In this document: positions 54,061 to 61,675 of the stretch, piece by piece
Position numbering within the stretch: the stretch's first letter is position 1
Layout: every line of letters begins with the position of its first letter
Source: Sinimarinibacterium arenosum
GTDB taxonomy: Bacteria; Pseudomonadota; Gammaproteobacteria; Nevskiales; Nevskiaceae
DNA: 64,000 nucleotides
Reading direction: 5' to 3'
NCBI RefSeq assembly: GCF_005047655.1
Contig: NZ_SUKF01000001.1
Coordinates: 1 to 64,000, forward strand
Notes under the pieces: model-generated
Told to the model about the DNA's origin: nothing
Databases searched by the model: none
The model's input: only the letters and a program-made list of their open reading frames with translations
Position numbers and translations under genes: made by a program

Positions 54061-54942
54061 GTGAATACTTATCTGTCAGAGCCTGTCAGGAATCAGGCGG
54101 AAACCGATTTTCGGGAGCTTGTCCGCACGCCGCGCCTTGCGTGGCCGACCGCGATCCTGTTTGTCGTGTGCATGTTGGCGATCGGCACTGTGAGCTATCT
54201 GGGTCTGACCGGAGCGCTCCCCCTGTGGGCCTGCACGATCCTGAATGGACTGTCGACCTATTTCCTGTTCAGTGTCGTCCACGACGCGTCGCATGGAGCG
54301 ATTTCACGGAACAAAGCTCTCAATGATGCCTTCGGGCATATCGGAATGATCTTCTTTGGTCCGCTGGCGCCCTTCAATCTGGCGCGCTGGATTCACATGC
54401 AGCATCACCGCTTCACCAATGATCCGGTCAAGGATCCGGATGGGTTCGGGCACAAGCTCGACTTCCTGACGCCGCTGCGATGGATCAGCTTTGACTACTT
54501 CTACACGATGTTCTTCCTGCGCCAGGCAGGTCCCATGCGGAAGAAGTTCATGGGCCGACTGGTGCTGCAGATCTGCCTTGTGGTGACCGCGATCGCCGTG
54601 TGCACGTACTTCGGATACGGCCTTGAAATGCTGATGCTGTGGTTGCTGCCGACCCGGATCAGTTCGGCATTGTTTGTGGCGGTGTTCATCTGCATGCCGC
54701 ATGCGCCCTTTTCCAAGACTTCGCAGGAAGATGAGTACCAGGCGTCCAATATCCGCGCCGGCTGGGAATGGCTGCTGACCCCGCTGATGACCTACCAGAA
54801 CTATCACCTGGTGCATCACCTGTATCCCACCGCGCCGTTCTATCGGATGCTGAAGATCTGGAACGCCCGCCTGGATGAACATCTGAGCCGGAATCCGTAC
54901 TTCGTGCGAACGTTTTCGATCGGGCGCCCCGTGAGCCGATAG
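54061..54942 (+). CDS. Membrane di-iron fatty acid desaturase-like enzyme
   Basis: A 293-residue membrane enzyme of the fatty acid desaturase superfamily. The three iron-binding histidine boxes are HDASH (74-78), HMQHH (112-116) and HLVHH (249-253), with about four membrane helices between. These differ from AlkB-type alkane hydroxylases (which have HELGH-like boxes and eight histidines), so a desaturase, hydroxylase or decarboxylase such as UndB-like activity is possible. GTG 54061 with GAGAGGAG upstream is chosen. A rubredoxin gene follows 25 bases later and probably supplies electrons. Confidence 0.83.
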   Translation: MNTYLSEPVRNQAETDFRELVRTPRLAWPTAILFVVCMLAIGTVSYLGLTGALPLWACTILNGLSTYFLFSVVHDASHGAISRNKALNDAFGHIGMIFFGPLAPFNLARWIHMQHHRFTNDPVKDPDGFGHKLDFLTPLRWISFDYFYTMFFLRQAGPMRKKFMGRLVLQICLVVTAIAVCTYFGYGLEMLMLWLLPTRISSALFVAVFICMPHAPFSKTSQEDEYQASNIRAGWEWLLTPLMTYQNYHLVHHLYPTAPFYRMLKIWNARLDEHLSRNPYFVRTFSIGRPVSR

Positions 54943-54967
54943 ACCGACGCCAGCCGGAGGCGACTCG

Positions 54968-55126
54968 ATGAAAAAATGGCAATGCCGGTTTTGCTCACAC
55001 ATCTACGACGAGGCTGAGGGCATGCCCGAGCAGGGGATCAAGCCGGGCACGCCGCTTGCGCAGTTGCCTGATGACTGGATCTGCCCTGAATGTGGGGCGA
55101 CCAAGGAAGACTATTTCGAGATCTGA
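54968..55126 (+). CDS. Rubredoxin
   Basis: A 52-residue one-iron electron carrier with both Cys-x2-Cys knuckles: KKWQCRFCSHIYDEAEG and PDDWICPECGATKEDYFEI. Rubredoxins feed alkane hydroxylases and some desaturases. ATG 54968 has a GGAGG site upstream. It directly follows the desaturase-like gene and is the last gene before the MalT-type regulator; no rubredoxin reductase gene is in the window. Confidence 0.92.
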   Translation: MKKWQCRFCSHIYDEAEGMPEQGIKPGTPLAQLPDDWICPECGATKEDYFEI

Positions 55127-55306
55127 GCGCGCATGGATTTCTGACTGATCGAACGTGTGACAGTGGCGCGATCACGGCGCTCGCGCTGGGTCGAATCGGC
55201 CTGCTCCGGGGTCCGGAAATCGGACCATGGCTGCACTGATGCGCTCGAAGCGGTTGAGACGGGAACTGACGTAGACTCTCGGCGAGCGAGTGTCACGGCC
55301 AGACCA

Positions 55307-58021
55307 ATGTGCGCAGTCCAACGTGGGCGGTTCGAGCCGCCCAATTTTTCGTTTCCATTGGTGCAGACGCCTGCGCTCACGGCATTGACGGCGGCCGAGC
55401 TGCTGCCGGCGAAAGTCATCGTCGTCACCGCACCGACGGGTTACGGCAAGACCGTTCTGCAGACCGCGCTGTTTCGTCATGTGCGTTCGGGGAGCGGGCG
55501 CGCGATCTGGGTGGGACTGGACGAAAGAGACCAGAGCACCGAACGTGTGCTCAGCATTCTTGAGCAGGCCCTGCTGGAAGAGCAGGATGCCCTGAATCCC
55601 GCTGCCGCTGTGCATCAGAGCGACGAAGCGGTGGAGGCGCGGATTGAGGCATTGCTCGACACGATCGCCGAGTTGAAGGGGCCAACGGTTCTTTTCATCG
55701 ATAACCTCAGCTACTGCGAAGACGACACCTTGCGGACCCTGCTCGACGCTCTGGCGTTGCGCACGGCGGACACCCTGTACCTGGTCTTTGCCGGCGGGCG
55801 TGAGCCGCCGATGAACGTGGCGCGACTGAAACTGCAAGGCCAGCTGCGGACGATCACGTTCTCCGATCTGTCGCTGCATCTGGCCGAGACCCGCAGCCTG
55901 CTCGGCGACGACTTGTGTGAGCGCCTCGGGGATGACGGTGTGAACGCCGTGCTGCGGCAGAGCGAGGGCTGGCCGGCGGCGGTGCGTCTGATGCAGATTG
56001 TCCTGAGTGCATCCACCGATCCGATCGAAGCGCTGAAGACATTCTCCGGATCGGATGTCGATCTCGCCGAGATGCTCAATCGTCAGGTCCTGGCCGATTT
56101 TCCTGAGACGATTCGACGGTTCCTGCTGGAAACGGCGCATCTGCGCACCTTCTGCGTCGCGCTGTGCCGGCAGGTTACCGGAGACGAAAGCGCGGTAGAT
56201 CACGTCACCTATCTGCTGCGGCACAACGTGTTTGTCATTCCACTGGACCGCAATCGTTCGTGGTACCGACTGCATGGCCTGTTCCGGGAATTTCTGGTCG
56301 CCGAGGCCCAGCGCACACTGACCCCGCAGCGCCTGCACGAAGTGCAGGTCCGCGCGGCGGAATGGTGTGAACAGGCAGGGTATTGGTCCGATGCCATCGA
56401 CTATGCGCTGGCGGCCCCCGCGCCGGATGTCGCAGCAGACATCCTTGAACGCGTCGCGCCGAGATTCGTCAGAGATCGCGGCGATTTGCATCGCTTTATC
56501 GCCTGGGTGGAGCGGCTGCGCGCTGCAGGAGCCACCGTCCATCGCGAGACCGAGTTCTGGTACGTGTGGGCGCTGGTGTTCCATCGCCGATACGCGTTCG
56601 CGCGTCAGCAGCTTGAGCCGCTGGCGGCGCGGATCGCCACCGAAGCTGCGAACCACGCCGATGCACGCAGCGCCGAAATGCTGCGGCGCCTGGAGATCAT
56701 TCGAGTCACCGTCGATATCTATGTCGATCGCCTGGAGGAAGCTGAAATCCTCGGCCGACACTGGCTCGCCTCGCGCGGAAATGACGATCCTTTCGATGTG
56801 GCGACGGTTGCCTCCGCCTGTGGCACGAGCCGGACCGCTGCGTTCGACATCGCGGGAGCGCGCGAGTTTTTTGCGATTGCGCAGCAGAGCATTGCACAAG
56901 CCCAGAGTGACTATGGCGAGAGCTGGGTGGGCACCTTGTCGGCGGCGAATTCCATTCTGGAAGGTGACTTTGCGCTGGCCTACGAGCGCCTCGAGCGCAC
57001 GCTGGAGCGTGTACGTCAGGATCTGGGCGACAGTGCCGGCATGACGGGAACCGTCGCTTTTGTCGCCGCGCGATGTGCGGTCGAAGTTGGCGAAGATGCC
57101 AAGGCGCGTGAGTGGCTCGAACTCGGGATGCGGTGGGCGCAGAACTACGGCGTGGTCGACACCGTTGTGCACGGGCTCGACGCAGCGCTCAAGCTGTGGG
57201 CCTCGACGCTCGGGTATGCCGTTTCAATCACGCAGATGCGCGAGATCGTTGACAGCTACCCACCCAGGGCGGGGTTCGTGTTTTCGTGCCTGCTGACCCA
57301 GAGACTGGTGCGCCTGGGGCGCGTCGATGATGCGTTGCTTGAGTTCAGCAAGATTGCAGGCCCTGGGCCCGATGACGAGCCGCCGCTCTCACGTGTGCCC
57401 ATGGCGCGCTTTGCCCTCGTGCAAACACGCATCGAGCTGGATATCGCCACGGGGCACCTGCGTCAGGCCGAGGCCCGCATCGCGGAGGAGACCAAGCTTG
57501 CGCGTACTGATGGACGTTGGGGTCATCTGGTCGATCTCGCGCTCGCGGAGATGGCCGTCAGTCTGTGCAGCCAGAACCACGCAGCTGCGGCACGGCATCT
57601 GACCCGTGCGATTACCTGTGCGGCCAAGCGCCGATATATCCGTCCGTTTCGTGATCGAACCGAATTGATTGCGGGGTTGGTCAACCAGACCAAACCGCAG
57701 AGCTGGGGCTTTGCACTGGACGAAGAGCGCGCGTTCTTTCGGGAAGTCTGCCGGATGCTGCCGATCGCCAACAGTCATCTGCTCGAGCAGTTGGAGCGTC
57801 TGGATGTGGAGGCACAGTTGCTGGAGACGCCGACGCCGCGCGAACTGGAGCTGTTGTCGCTGATTGAAGCGGGATTGTCGAATCAGCAGTTGGCTGATCG
57901 TTTGTCTGTGTCGGTGGCGACGGTGAAATGGCACTTGTACAACCTGTACGCCAAGCTCGGTGTGTCGAGTCGCGCCGCGGCGCTGGCCAAGGGACGCGCG
58001 CTGAATCTGCTTTCGCGCTGA
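55307..58021 (+). CDS. MalT/AlkS-type LuxR-family regulator
   Basis: A 904-residue signal-transduction ATPase regulator. The P-loop APTGYGKT is at 42-49, followed by NB-ARC/STAND segments (TVLFIDNLSYCEDDTL; EGWPAAVRLMQIVL), TPR-like sensor repeats through the middle, and a LuxR helix-turn-helix in the last 65 residues (TPRELELLSLIEAGLSNQQL, LSVSVATVKWHLYNLYAKLG). MalT, AlkS and AcoK are of this form. ATG 55307 is chosen because the family core starts right after it. It is the likely regulator of the desaturase/rubredoxin and ligase/aldehyde dehydrogenase genes around it. Confidence 0.9.
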   Translation: MCAVQRGRFEPPNFSFPLVQTPALTALTAAELLPAKVIVVTAPTGYGKTVLQTALFRHVRSGSGRAIWVGLDERDQSTERVLSILEQALLEEQDALNPAAAVHQSDEAVEARIEALLDTIAELKGPTVLFIDNLSYCEDDTLRTLLDALALRTADTLYLVFAGGREPPMNVARLKLQGQLRTITFSDLSLHLAETRSLLGDDLCERLGDDGVNAVLRQSEGWPAAVRLMQIVLSASTDPIEALKTFSGSDVDLAEMLNRQVLADFPETIRRFLLETAHLRTFCVALCRQVTGDESAVDHVTYLLRHNVFVIPLDRNRSWYRLHGLFREFLVAEAQRTLTPQRLHEVQVRAAEWCEQAGYWSDAIDYALAAPAPDVAADILERVAPRFVRDRGDLHRFIAWVERLRAAGATVHRETEFWYVWALVFHRRYAFARQQLEPLAARIATEAANHADARSAEMLRRLEIIRVTVDIYVDRLEEAEILGRHWLASRGNDDPFDVATVASACGTSRTAAFDIAGAREFFAIAQQSIAQAQSDYGESWVGTLSAANSILEGDFALAYERLERTLERVRQDLGDSAGMTGTVAFVAARCAVEVGEDAKAREWLELGMRWAQNYGVVDTVVHGLDAALKLWASTLGYAVSITQMREIVDSYPPRAGFVFSCLLTQRLVRLGRVDDALLEFSKIAGPGPDDEPPLSRVPMARFALVQTRIELDIATGHLRQAEARIAEETKLARTDGRWGHLVDLALAEMAVSLCSQNHAAAARHLTRAITCAAKRRYIRPFRDRTELIAGLVNQTKPQSWGFALDEERAFFREVCRMLPIANSHLLEQLERLDVEAQLLETPTPRELELLSLIEAGLSNQQLADRLSVSVATVKWHLYNLYAKLGVSSRAAALAKGRALNLLSR

Positions 58022-58082
58022 TTCAATTGGGAAGGGAGGCCGCCGGCGCATCCGACGGCGCTCCGAATTCTCCAGCGTGGTG

Positions 58083-59639
58083 TCAGGCCACCGCGCGCAT
58101 TTGATTCGACCAGAAGGGTTTGCGCAGTTCGGTTTTGAGGATCTTGCCGGCGCCGGAGACCGGGAGCGACTCAAGGATCTCGATGCTGCGGGGACACTTG
58201 TACCCGGCAATCAGCGTGCGGCAGTGCGCGTACAGATCGTCCTGCGTGACGTGGGCACCCGACTTGAGCACGATTGCGGCATGCACCCGCTCGCCCATGT
58301 CGGGATCCGGGATGCCGATGACCGCGCAGGCCGACACGGAAGGATGTTTTGCGATGGCGTTTTCGACTTCCACGCTGTACACGTTCTCGCCGCCGGAGAT
58401 GATCATGTCCTTCAGGCGGTCGACGATGAATACATAGCCCTCGCTGTCCATGAAGCCCATGTCGCCGGTATGCATCCAGCCACCTTTCAAAGCCGCCTGC
58501 GTCGCTTCGGGTTTGTTCAGGTAGCCTTGCATGACGTTTGGTCCGCGCGCGACGATTTCACCGATCTCGCCGCGTGGGCATTCGCGATCCTCTGCGTCAA
58601 CGACGCGGATCTGCACATGAAAGCTCGCACGTCCGGCTGCGCGCAGCTTGTCCTTGTGCTGGCCATCCGCGCGATGCATCGAGAATGGCAGGACGGTCAT
58701 GACGGCTGCAGTCTCGGTCATTCCATAGACTTGCATCAGGCTGGCGGTGGGGATCGTCGCCATCGTTCGGAGCAGCAGTGTTTCAGAGGCCGGCGAAGCC
58801 CCATACATGATTCGCCGAATGCTGCGCGTATCGCGCTCGGAAGTCGCCGGAAAATCGACCAGCATCTGCAGCATCGCGGGCACCAGCAGCAGATCGCTGA
58901 TTTGATGCCGCTCGACGAGGTCCAGCACGATTTCGGGTCGGAATGTCGGAACGATCACATGTACGCCGCCGCGCAGCAGCAGACAGGTCATCATCATCAT
59001 GTCTGCGAGATGGAACATCGGCGCTGCATGTAGGCCGACGGCATCTGCCGGCAGTGCACCCTCCGCCAGTAGCGCCAGTGCCGAGGTGCAAATATTCAGG
59101 TGCGTCAGCATGACGCCCTTGGGCGTGCCGGTCGTGCCCCCGGTGTAGAAAATTCCAAACAATGCATCGCCGCCAATGCCGAGATCGGGAATGGGGGTGC
59201 TTTTTTCGATCAGCGCCTCGTGGCTTTCCGTGTCTGCCGGCGCACCGTGATCCCCGATGTGGATCACGGTGCGAACGGATGCTGCGCCACGCCGGATTTC
59301 GTCCAGCATCGGGGTGAACGTGTCGTCGACGATCAATGCCACACACTGCGAGTCGTTCAGTGAGTAGATGATCTCCTGCGCGCTCCAGCGGAAGTTCGCC
59401 GGATTGACTACCGCGCCGATCCACGCCAGTGCCAGGTACGACTCCAGATAGCGATCGGAGTTGAGCGACAAGATGCAGACACGGTCCCCGCACCCGATGC
59501 CAAGCGAGGTGTATCCACCCGCCAGTCGGGCCACACGATCGTGCAACTGCCTGAACGTGCGGATCCGGTTGTTGCAGACCGTCGCAACGGCATCCGGCCG
59601 TTGTTGAAGTGCGCGGTGTAATCCCTGGGTGAATTGCAT
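58083..59639 (-). CDS. AMP-forming fatty acyl-CoA synthetase
   Basis: Activates a fatty acid to its CoA thioester using ATP. The 518-residue enzyme carries FYTGGTTGTPKGVMLTH (P-loop, 164-180), YGMTETAAVM (A5), the hinge GYVFIVDRLKDMIISGGENV and a C-terminal lysine in SGAGKILKTELR. The subgroup resembles medium/long-chain ligases such as AlkK/FadD-like. It lies 23 bases downstream of the aldehyde dehydrogenase stop and would accept the acid that enzyme makes. Convergent with the regulator gene. Confidence 0.92.
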   Translation of the reverse strand: MQFTQGLHRALQQRPDAVATVCNNRIRTFRQLHDRVARLAGGYTSLGIGCGDRVCILSLNSDRYLESYLALAWIGAVVNPANFRWSAQEIIYSLNDSQCVALIVDDTFTPMLDEIRRGAASVRTVIHIGDHGAPADTESHEALIEKSTPIPDLGIGGDALFGIFYTGGTTGTPKGVMLTHLNICTSALALLAEGALPADAVGLHAAPMFHLADMMMMTCLLLRGGVHVIVPTFRPEIVLDLVERHQISDLLLVPAMLQMLVDFPATSERDTRSIRRIMYGASPASETLLLRTMATIPTASLMQVYGMTETAAVMTVLPFSMHRADGQHKDKLRAAGRASFHVQIRVVDAEDRECPRGEIGEIVARGPNVMQGYLNKPEATQAALKGGWMHTGDMGFMDSEGYVFIVDRLKDMIISGGENVYSVEVENAIAKHPSVSACAVIGIPDPDMGERVHAAIVLKSGAHVTQDDLYAHCRTLIAGYKCPRSIEILESLPVSGAGKILKTELRKPFWSNQMRAVA

Positions 59640-59662
59640 CTCAGCTCCGGCGCCAGTGCGGA

Positions 59663-61144
59663 CTACGCGATGTTGACGATGACGGTTTTCGTCTCGAGAT
59701 AGTGGGCAAACACATCCTCACTGTTCTCGCGACCCCAGCCGGACTGCTTGAAGCCGCCAAAGGGCAGATTCGGATCGGGCGCGAGCTGGGTGTTGATCCA
59801 GACCGTGCCGGCCTGGATGCGACGGGCCAGCTGGTGTGCCTTGCTCAGATCGCGCGTGTAGATGTGCGCTCCCAGGCCGTAGTCGCTGTCATTGGCAAAT
59901 GCGGCGAGTTCGTCAATGTCGTCATACGGCGTGGCAGTCAGGACCGGGCCGAATACTTCCTCCCGGTATGCCGGATTTTCGCGATCGGACGTGACGAGAA
60001 TCGTGGGTTGCACGAAATAGCCTTCGCGGTCGACACGGCCGCCACCGGAATGCACTGCGGCGCCGGCATTCACGCCCGCCTGCACCTTGCCAAGCACAGA
60101 GTCGAGCTGGCGCTGGCTGACGACGGGGCCCAGCATCGAGTCAGGCTCGAGTCCGGCGCCAATCTTGAACGAGGCGCCGACGGCGGCGATGCCGTCGAGC
60201 ACCTGGTCGAACAGCTTGCGCGGCGCGAAAAGGCGCGTGCCGGCAAAGCAGATCTGTCCGCTGTTGACGAAGACGGCTTGCGCCGCACCGGGAATCGCCG
60301 ATTCCAGGTTCGCGTCCGGCAGGATGATCGTGGGCGACTTGCCGCCGAGTTCGAGCGTTACCCGTTTCAGATCGCGCGAGGCGCAGGCGGCGATGTGCTT
60401 GCCGACCGGCGTCGACCCGGTGAAACTGATCTTGGCAATGCCAGGATGATCGACGATGTGCTGGCCGGTGCTGCCATCGCCGAGCACGACGTTGACCACG
60501 CCCTTCGGGAATCCGGCGGCATCGATCAGCTCCGCCAGTTTGAGCAGCGAGTATGGCGTCTGCTCGGCGGGCTTGATCACGACTGTGCAGCCTGCGGCCA
60601 GCGCCGGGGCCAGCTTCCAGATCGCCAGAACCAGCGGGAAGTTCCACGGCACGATTGCGCCGACCACGCCGACGGGATCGCGCAAGGTGTATGCGTGTGT
60701 GGTTCCGGCCGGCAGCATGGCCGGCGCCAACTGTCGGCCGGACAGCTTGGATGGCCAGCCTGCGAAGTAGCGCAACCACTGGACGCAGACGGGCACGTCG
60801 AGCGTGCTGGAAAATGCAATCGGCTTGCCGTTGTCGAGCGATTCAATTGCGGCCAGCTCGGACGCGTGTTGTTCCACCAGGTTGGCAAGACGGTGCAGCA
60901 AGGCCTCCCGACCCAGCGGCGGCAACCCCGCCCAGGCCGGATCGTTGAAGGCGGCGGTTGCGGCCTGGACCGCGTGATCGACGCTCGCGGCGGTGCTGCG
61001 GGGGATACTGCCGAGAACGCGCTCGCTGGACGGATCGCGAACTTCGATCCGTTCGGCGGAAGCATCATCCACCCACGCTCCGCCAATGAAATTGAGTCCT
61101 GCCGGCAGACGCAAGGACGGACTGACTTGTTCGGGTGCGTTCAT
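59663..61144 (-). CDS. NAD(P)-dependent aldehyde dehydrogenase
   Basis: A 493-residue class 1/2 aldehyde dehydrogenase: VPWNFP (169), FTGSTPVGK Rossmann turn (241), general base Glu265 in LELGGKSP and nucleophile Cys299 in NSGQICFAGTR. Probably oxidises a medium or long-chain aldehyde, with the acyl-CoA ligase next in the operon. A GGAGGAG-like site (GTCATGACTCCTCC complement) precedes the ATG. First gene of the two-gene unit, divergent from the tRNA and secreted hydrolase region. Confidence 0.93.
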   Translation of the reverse strand: MNAPEQVSPSLRLPAGLNFIGGAWVDDASAERIEVRDPSSERVLGSIPRSTAASVDHAVQAATAAFNDPAWAGLPPLGREALLHRLANLVEQHASELAAIESLDNGKPIAFSSTLDVPVCVQWLRYFAGWPSKLSGRQLAPAMLPAGTTHAYTLRDPVGVVGAIVPWNFPLVLAIWKLAPALAAGCTVVIKPAEQTPYSLLKLAELIDAAGFPKGVVNVVLGDGSTGQHIVDHPGIAKISFTGSTPVGKHIAACASRDLKRVTLELGGKSPTIILPDANLESAIPGAAQAVFVNSGQICFAGTRLFAPRKLFDQVLDGIAAVGASFKIGAGLEPDSMLGPVVSQRQLDSVLGKVQAGVNAGAAVHSGGGRVDREGYFVQPTILVTSDRENPAYREEVFGPVLTATPYDDIDELAAFANDSDYGLGAHIYTRDLSKAHQLARRIQAGTVWINTQLAPDPNLPFGGFKQSGWGRENSEDVFAHYLETKTVIVNIA

Positions 61145-61387
61145 GACTCCTCCTGTATGGCGCTGGGTGCGCTTCTAAGATCGAGTATCTGCGGCTGCCA
61201 GAAATAGGCCCCATACCAAAGTCGTGCTTTTATCGGTGAGGTTCGCCGACGGCCCCCTATCTGGACGAGCACATAACTTCAGCGACGCAGGAGAGTCAGC
61301 GGCAGCGCCGAGTTTCAGTCGAACGCTCGCTCACAGCGGAGCGCTTTCCGGCTGATTCACGCAGGAAAACAATGGCTTGTGGCTTAT

Positions 61388-61464
61388 TGGTGGGCCCAGC
61401 AGGACTTGAACCTGCAACCAAAAGATTATGAGTCTTCTGCTCTAACCAATTGAGCTATAGGCCC
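61388..61464 (-). tRNA. tRNA with CAU anticodon, probably Ile2
   Basis: A 77-base tRNA with encoded CCA. Acceptor GGGCCTA / TGGGCCC, D-arm GCTC...GAGC, anticodon loop CTCATAA, T-arm GCAGG-TTCAAGT-CCTGC. C4-G69 and C5-G68 and the overall likeness to ileX point to the lysidine-modified isoleucine tRNA rather than elongator Met. The anticodon stem has one G-U pair. It stands alone, 243 bases upstream of the aldehyde dehydrogenase start on the same strand. Confidence 0.9.
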
Positions 61465-61675
61465 CGTGTCTTGCGGTGCGTGCATTCGCATGTCGACAGC
61501 AGGCGCGGATTGTAGCCCAACGCTGATCCAAGGCGGGACCGACCTGATCTGGAATGCAGGGTCGACGTGCGCGATGTGGCAGCGCTACGATCCATTCAGC
61601 GCCGGGCGGCCACGCCGGTACAGCTGATGAAAAGAATGCGCACGACAGCATGCGATGCGCTGGAGGAGAGATGAG

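Noticed and set aside
52719-54326. A 535-codon open frame on the plus strand opposite the TonB receptor and into the desaturase
   Set aside because: High-GC shadow: rich in Ala/Arg/Asp without any family motif, antisense to a receptor with clear plug and barrel and out of frame with the desaturase.
55172-57172. A 666-codon minus-strand open frame opposite the MalT-type regulator
   Set aside because: No motifs, Arg/Gln/His-rich composition of antisense frames, while the plus strand has an intact P-loop and LuxR domain.
58022-58082. Imperfect GC hairpin between the MalT-type regulator and acyl-CoA ligase genes as a bidirectional terminator
   Set aside because: The stem contains mismatches and no poly-U follows, so it was not listed as a feature.
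61388-61464. Reading the CAU tRNA as elongator or initiator methionine tRNA
   Set aside because: The first acceptor pair G1-C72 is matched (initiators lack it), and C4-G69/C5-G68 plus the T-arm match the lysidine-type isoleucine tRNA better. Elongator Met is not fully excluded without a model search.
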